Position numbers and translations under genes: made by a program. A model generated the notes under the pieces. The model saw only the letters and a program-made list of their open reading frames with translations. It made no database searches and had not been told where the DNA came from. A stretch of 64,000 bases of DNA from Hypomesus transpacificus. Its lineage: Eukaryota; Chordata; Actinopteri; Osmeriformes; Osmeridae. Positions within the stretch are counted from its first letter, which is position 1. Each line of letters starts with the position of its first letter. The stretch lies in assembly GCF_021917145.1 (NCBI RefSeq), contig NW_025814039.1:682001-746000 (forward strand). The letters run 5' to 3'. Shown here in pieces: positions 59,576 to 64,000 of this stretch.

Positions 59576-61059
59576 ATATTTTTTTCATGTCCTCCAACCA
59601 CTGCTCCTTGGGAACAGCCTCTACAGAGGGGCAGTACACGGTCCCTTTGTACTGACTGTGTCCAGTCTGGGCTGTCCTGAACTGCCCGCATTTCTTGCAC
59701 GTGTTGTGGGGTACATGGCGGGTTAGTTTTCGGACCGGAGCAGGAGGTGCAGGGAAGATACCTCCCAGGGCCTGTGGAGCAGCAATGGAGACAGGCACCT
59801 GTGAGGTCACCGGAGCCAGCACCAACAGACGAGGGGCCGAGGGTGGAGCAGGGAAGAGCTGACGCTGGGCATGCATCTTTATGGCACAGGTGTCACATCT
59901 GTGGACGGGACCTTTCTCTTCAACCGTGCCTGGCCCACGGTGCTGCAGGGCAGTTGGTACTGGAGAGCCGGGCCTGGGTGTGGGAGCGCAGATGGAAGGC
60001 GCACATTAGCAGGGGGGAGTAGGTCGGCTGCCGCAGACAACAACAAATAAGAATGTTTTTTTTGCATTCAAAAAGGCTACTCTCAAAATGACTTGAAACA
60101 TAACCAGACAACGGAGACGCTGTACTCACAGTGGCTACTTCCAGGCTGGCGCTAACAGCAGGGCTGGAGGTCCTCACAGAGGATAGAGGAGGAGCAGGGC
60201 TGGGGGTCCTCACAGAGGATGGAGGAGGAGCAGGGCTGGGGGTCCTCACAGAGGATAGAGGAGGAGCAGGGCTGGGGGTCCTCACAGAGGATGGAGGAGA
60301 AGCAGGGCTGGGGGCCTTCCTTGCTACAATATTGGGCTTCACTGAGGCAGACTGTGACCCACCAAAGCGTGATTTAGTGAACTGCAAGGAGAAACAGAGT
60401 TAATTTTGTTATTGAGCACATACAAAATTATTTATACAAAACATGAATAACTAAGAAAATATTTACCATTGACACACTCAGAGGGGGCTGCAGGAAAAAA
60501 GGCTGGGCTGCAGCACCAGTGGACAAGTCTGAAGCCACAGACTGTGGTGCCTGAGGTAGCTGAGTGGCAGTCTGCTAAAACAACAGCATGTCATGTGATG
60601 TAACAGCAACAGCATTGTAAGAGACATGAGATGGAAGATAGTCAGATGCATTTTTTTTATACATCACCTTAACAGCATGGAATCCACAATTACAGACCAT
60701 GGACCTTCCAAATAGGGCGGTCTGTCCACGAGTCTGCATGGGGCATTTCTCAATCTGAAACAATCAGAATAGTTATTCAGCCAGAGTCACTCAGTGTACA
60801 GTCCATTGTCTGATATTATCTGCACCATTGTATTAAACCCTTTGCTCATCAAGTGACCTGCAGTCTAATGACTGTAAGAAGTAATAAGCACATATTTTGC
60901 AGTACTTTACCTTTTGATAGAGGTCATGCAATTTCCGCTGCCTTGGGGCAGGTCTATTGCCTCCTCCAGCAGGCCAAACCCCTGAGCCAGCAAATGCCCA
61001 AGCCTCGTAATCCACTCTCCATCTCCATGGATTTATTTGCTCTTAGGCTTGGTGCTCAT
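59574..61059 (-). CDS. Five-exon Pro/Ser-rich protein with Cys-pair motifs, carried by the tRNA-targeting transposon
   Basis: The exons in transcript order are 61,059-60,911, 60,754-60,668, 60,571-60,467, 60,381-60,130 and 59,942-59,574, all with AG/GT borders and matching phases. Exon 1 has WRWRVDYEAWAF and QRKLHDLYQK. Exon 2 has EKCPMQTRGQTALFGRS and VCNCG. Exon 4 contains a 12-residue repeat (SSVRTPSPAPPP) four times, from a 36-bp DNA repeat. The last exon has RCDTCAIK and CKKCGQFRTAQTGHSQYKG ending in YC, likely zinc ligands, then QWLEDMKK and TAG. The start is uncertain. The ATG at 61,059 (MSTKPKSK) is out of frame with the rest, so either one base has been lost or the start is elsewhere. 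I do not know its function. It is the only gene in the element and may be an accessory protein. Confidence 0.6.
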
Positions 61060-61987
61060 CTAAAATAACAGAGACATATTAATAACCATAGTTACAACTA
61101 CGTATGGAAGCATGGTGTGCTGAACCAAATTGTGCATACTCATAAGTACAGTAACATAAGCAAACTGTACTGCTAACAGTTTTTGTTTAGTTTTTAACAG
61201 CTTACTGTATTTACAATGATTGACAGCTGTCATTCTTACCAAAGCTTCAGGTAGGATCATTATAAATTCCATTATTCATTGGAGGTAGACCCACTTTAAA
61301 TGCTAAGTGGCTACAGTAAAGGACTAGTTCATATTTACACTAAAACCGTAAAAGTTTAGACTAAGCTAGATACTGTAAGCAGACCCCGCAATGTCGACAA
61401 GTTAATACTGAATGTTGGTTACGTTACTGTACTGTACTGCACTGTCTGTACTGTAGCTAACTACCTACTGTACCTCCGCTTGTCAGACGTACCTAATAAA
61501 CGTAGATCTATAGCACGTTAACTAGTTAAATGATGAAGTAACCAATACAACTAACGTTATAATAACACTTACTTGAATTATTGCGAATATATCCTGCCTG
61601 TTTCCTCTCACGATTACATTAGAAATGACAGTACAGTACCAGTAGCGTTACTGTAGTAGCGATTGCTAATATTAGCGTGACACTGGACAACAAAATGTTT
61701 ACGTGTCTTTGCCTGACAGATGTAATACAATCTATTCCTATTTTAGTAGATAATACAATTAATGGTCACTTACTTTGATGCTTTCTTGTACGTTTGTACT
61801 GACAGTAAACAGTATGCTTATACAGTGACAGCCAACAGACTTTTCTTCTGACAGTAAGTTTTCCAACGGACTCACAATGGATAGAAGCGCTGTGATTGGC
61901 TGTATCCATTCTCACTCAAAGACGTGATTGGCCTAAATCCAATCCACATTGGACAGTTAGTATGCTGATTGGATGGTGAGATTGGAG
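61060..61987. other. Upstream region of the spliced transposon gene
   Basis: About 930 bp with no convincing exon. A CTGTACTGTACTGCACTGT-like short tandem lies at about 61,420-61,460. CCAAT motifs lie near 61,890-61,960. It probably holds the promoter and 5' leader of the minus-strand gene. Confidence 0.4.
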
Positions 61988-62014
61988 TTTAGGTAGCCGA
62001 TCCTGCCCCAGGTA

Positions 62015-62027
62015 GCGCCACTGGCCC
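62015..62027 (-). pseudogene. 5' fragment of the split tRNA-Arg gene
   Basis: On the plus strand this is GCGCCACTGGCCC, the acceptor and D-arm start of tRNA-Arg. Its first six bases are the duplicated target. It continues into the normal array spacer GAGGTGCATGCTG. Confidence 0.9.
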
Positions 62028-62095
62028 GAGGTGCATGCTGCATGCCATGTCACCGGCCCAGGACCCTCGTCTGGACACAAGGACAACGAAAAATG

Positions 62096-62167
62096 TGCCG
62101 TGACCCGGATTCGAACCGGGGTTGCTGCGACCACAACGCAGAGTACTAACCACTATACGATCTTGGC
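62096..62167 (-). tRNA. tRNA-His(GTG), copy 6, acceptor damaged
   Basis: The T stem is the perfect CCCGG/CCGGG. The 5' acceptor strand is GCCAAGA instead of GCCGTGA, giving two mismatches with TCACGGC. A T5 run still follows. Probably decayed. Confidence 0.8.
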
Positions 62168-62909
62168 TCGCCGCTTCTCGCTGGACGCACCAGAGGTGGT
62201 GGCCACGGGTGTTCTGACCTGTGCTGTGCCACATGAATGAGCTACGAACGGAAGTTCCCAACCTCTCTCCCTTTGTCTAAGCCGTCCCAATTTGCAAACG
62301 AGCCATTTTCCCCCTTGTTTTCTTTGGCACATTTCAAGGGGCGTCCAAATTTGTATTTGTTTATGACAAGATTGTCGAGCGTTTTACAAGAATGGCGCGG
62401 AAGGACTACTCATTCCCTGCATAGTGTCCTTTCTCTGACACAAATGACGATTCTTGCCTTTGTGTCCCCGAAGCAGAACGAGTCCAGTCACGCTCACATT
62501 TTCAATGGTCCTAAATCAAGTTCCAATAGGTATTTAGCCGTCCCCAAACGGCTTTGAAGTGACAATACTCGCACCAGCTTGTAGTGATGGCGTGCAGCAC
62601 ATGCATTTTCTCTCCTTTGCTGCGTCAAATCCTTGCAGGGTCAACCCATAGACAGCTTTTTCTTCTCTTTTTTTACAAACCGGTGAACAAAAAAGCATTC
62701 CCCTTTCCAAGGCTCTTTCAATACCTGCTGCAGCAAAAGGTTTATTCAGGCGCTTCCTTCTTGGTGTCTGCGCAAAGGTGAGGAATCAAAGTCGAAGCTT
62801 TGGTGAAAACGTCATAAGGCATGTTGTTTTAGTTTGGCGCGCTACGCTCAACTACTTGAAAGACATCTTTCCCTCATCGCCCAAATACAGAATTGGTTTA
62901 ATGGATGAT

Positions 62910-62982
62910 CGAGCCAGCCAGGAGTCGAACCTGGAATCTTCTCATCCGTAGTCAGACGCGTTATCCATTGCGCCACTGGCCC
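62910..62982 (-). tRNA. tRNA-Arg(ACG), copy 6
   Basis: The acceptor strands GGGCCAG and CTGGCTC pair fully, unlike the copies at 54.8-58.2 kb. The anticodon stem 3' strand is TGAGA where TCAGA is expected, one G-G mismatch. Anticodon ACG. No close T-run. Confidence 0.82.
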
Positions 62983-63216
62983 GAGGTGCATGCTGTGTGC
63001 CATGTCACCGACCCAGGACACTCGCTTGGAGCGAAAGAAGTGATGGGGAAACAGCAGACAGCGGTCTTCCCCTTTCACAGGTTTACTAACCGAGACTATA
63101 TATCTAAAGGCTCTTTTTAAACAGAGACGAGAGGGAGTAGCTATGGGCATGGCACTGGTCGCGTATAGCCACGGCGCGCAACGTCCCTCGTCTGGACACA
63201 AGGACAACGAAAAATG

Positions 63217-63288
63217 TGCCGTGACCCGGATTCGAACCGGGGTTGCTGCGACCACAACGCAGAGTAGTAACCACTATACGATCACGGC
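63217..63288 (-). tRNA. tRNA-His(GTG), copy 7
   Basis: The acceptor and T stems are canonical (CCCGG/CCGGG) and a T5 run follows. One D-loop base differs (GTTACTAC for GTTAGTAC). Likely functional. Confidence 0.9.
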
Positions 63289-64000
63289 TCGCCGCACCAG
63301 AGGTGGTGGCCACCGGTATTCTGACCTGTGCTGTGCCACACGATTGAGCTACGAACGGAAGTTCCCAGCCTCTCTCCCTTTGTCTAAGCCGTCCCAATTT
63401 GCAAACGAGCCATTTTCCCCCTTGTTTTCTTTGGCACATTTCAAGGGGCGTCCAAATTTGTATTTGTTTATGACAAGATTGTCGAGCGTTTTACAAGAAT
63501 GGCGCGGAAGGACTACTCATTCCCTGCATAGTGTCCTTTCTCGGACACAAATGACGATTCTTGCCTTTGTGTCCCCGAAGCAGAACGAGTCCAGTCACGC
63601 TCACATTTTCAATGGTCCTAAATCAAGTTCCAATAGGTATTTAGCCGTCCCCAAACGGCTTTGAAGTGACAATACTCGCACCAGCTTGTAGTGATGGCGT
63701 GCAGCACATGCATTTTCTCTCCTTTGCTGCCTCAAATCCTTGCAGGGTCAACCCATAGACAGCTTTTTCTTCTCTTTTTTTACAAACCGGTGAACAAAAA
63801 AGCATTCCCCTTTCCTAGGCTCTTTCAATACCTGCTGCAGCAAAAGGTTTATTCAGGCGCTTCCTTCTTGGTGTCTGCGCAAAGGTGAGGAATCAAAGTA
63901 GAAGCTTTGGTGAAAACGTCATAAGGCATGTTGTTTTAGTTTGGCGCGCTACGCTCAACTACTTGAAAGACATCTTTCCCTCATCGCCCAAATACAGAAT

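Larger units (their letters stand above)
58280..62014 (-). mobile_element. 3.7-kb DNA transposon inserted in a tRNA-Arg gene (Dada-like targeting)
   Basis: GCGCCA flanks the element on both sides and belongs to the tRNA-Arg D-arm region, so it is a 6-bp target duplication. The ends are imperfect inverted repeats: AAGCTGGGGAAC at the left against TACCTGGGGCAG read inward from the right, with a second match CTACCT 18 bases in, giving 17 of the first 26 bases alike. Dada-superfamily transposons are known to insert into multicopy small RNA genes, tRNAs included, with 6-7-bp duplications. No DDE transposase is visible, so this is either a non-autonomous member or another superfamily. It carries one spliced gene, two minisatellites and a purine tract. 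Confidence 0.75.
62028..64000 (-). repeat. Tandem tRNA array, second part (two units, running off the window)
   Basis: The array resumes after the transposon with the same unit. The first spacer lacks about 170 bp between GGCCCAGGA and CCCTCGTCTGG compared with other units. tRNA-His genes are at 62,096 and 63,217, and a tRNA-Arg at 62,910. The last unit is cut by the window end just before the next tRNA-Arg. Confidence 0.92.

Noticed and set aside
59284-59700. 138-codon minus-strand frame with repeats of SQRHGHWASAPLPP
   Set aside because: It overlaps the last exon of the spliced gene in another frame and consists mostly of the 42-bp minisatellite.
53059-63664. A 106-codon plus-strand frame (MSYERKF...) open in all tRNA-array units
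   Set aside because: The units are nearly identical, so conservation is not evidence of selection. There are no recognisable motifs, splice sites or start context.

Overview
The window looks like a ray-finned (teleost) fish genome. The reasons are a full-length L2-clade LINE with the UnaL2-type 3' stem-loop and TGTAAATG tail, a Kolobok-like THAP-type DNA transposon of a kind that is abundant in fish, spliced genes with GT-AG introns, vertebrate tRNA-His(GTG) and tRNA-Arg(ACG) genes, and an endogenous retrovirus. I see no ordinary single-copy host gene. The window is a nest of repeats: satellite DNA, transposons inserted into satellite, and a tandem tRNA array with another transposon inside it.

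Region 1 (1-11,883). Bases 1-687 are unidentified. A short satellite block (688-1258) stops exactly at a TTAA. There a Kolobok-like DNA transposon begins (1259 to about 10,805). It holds two convergent spliced genes. On the plus strand (1505-3513) is a four-exon gene for the Cys-rich P2X7-receptor intracellular (ballast, P2RX7_C) domain. On the minus strand (10,785 down to 3494) is a ten-exon transposase with the remains of a THAP finger. Their stop codons overlap by 20 bp. Both genes are broken. A 3.3-kb L2 LINE sits in the last transposase intron, about 18 nt from the splice acceptor. The right end of the element is lost in a 36-bp minisatellite, a foldback element and an AT-rich repeat.

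Region 2 (11,884-44,770). A satellite of about 187-197 bp fills about 32 kb. It has changing higher-order structure: a 560-bp trimer at 24.1-30.7 kb, a recent 5.27-kb tandem duplication at 30.7-41.2 kb, and a 2.32-kb duplication at 19.8-24.0 kb. It contains a 100-N gap and patches that look like consensus errors. An L2 3' fragment interrupts it, and the array flips orientation at 42,159. A solo-LTR-like insert lies in the flipped part.

Region 3 (44,771-52,756). A minus-strand endogenous retrovirus with two LTRs, a CATG target duplication, a tRNA-Trp-like primer site, a gag with two in-frame stops, no recognisable pol, and the transmembrane half of env.

Region 4 (52,824-64,000). A tandem array of about 1,121-bp units, each with one tRNA-Arg(ACG) and one tRNA-His(GTG) on the minus strand. 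One tRNA-Arg gene is split by a 3,735-bp transposon (58,280-62,014) with imperfect terminal inverted repeats and a GCGCCA duplication. This is the targeting expected of Dada-type elements, and the insert carries its own five-exon Pro-rich, zinc-binding-like gene. Most tRNA-His copies look intact, whereas the tRNA-Arg copies carry stem mismatches.
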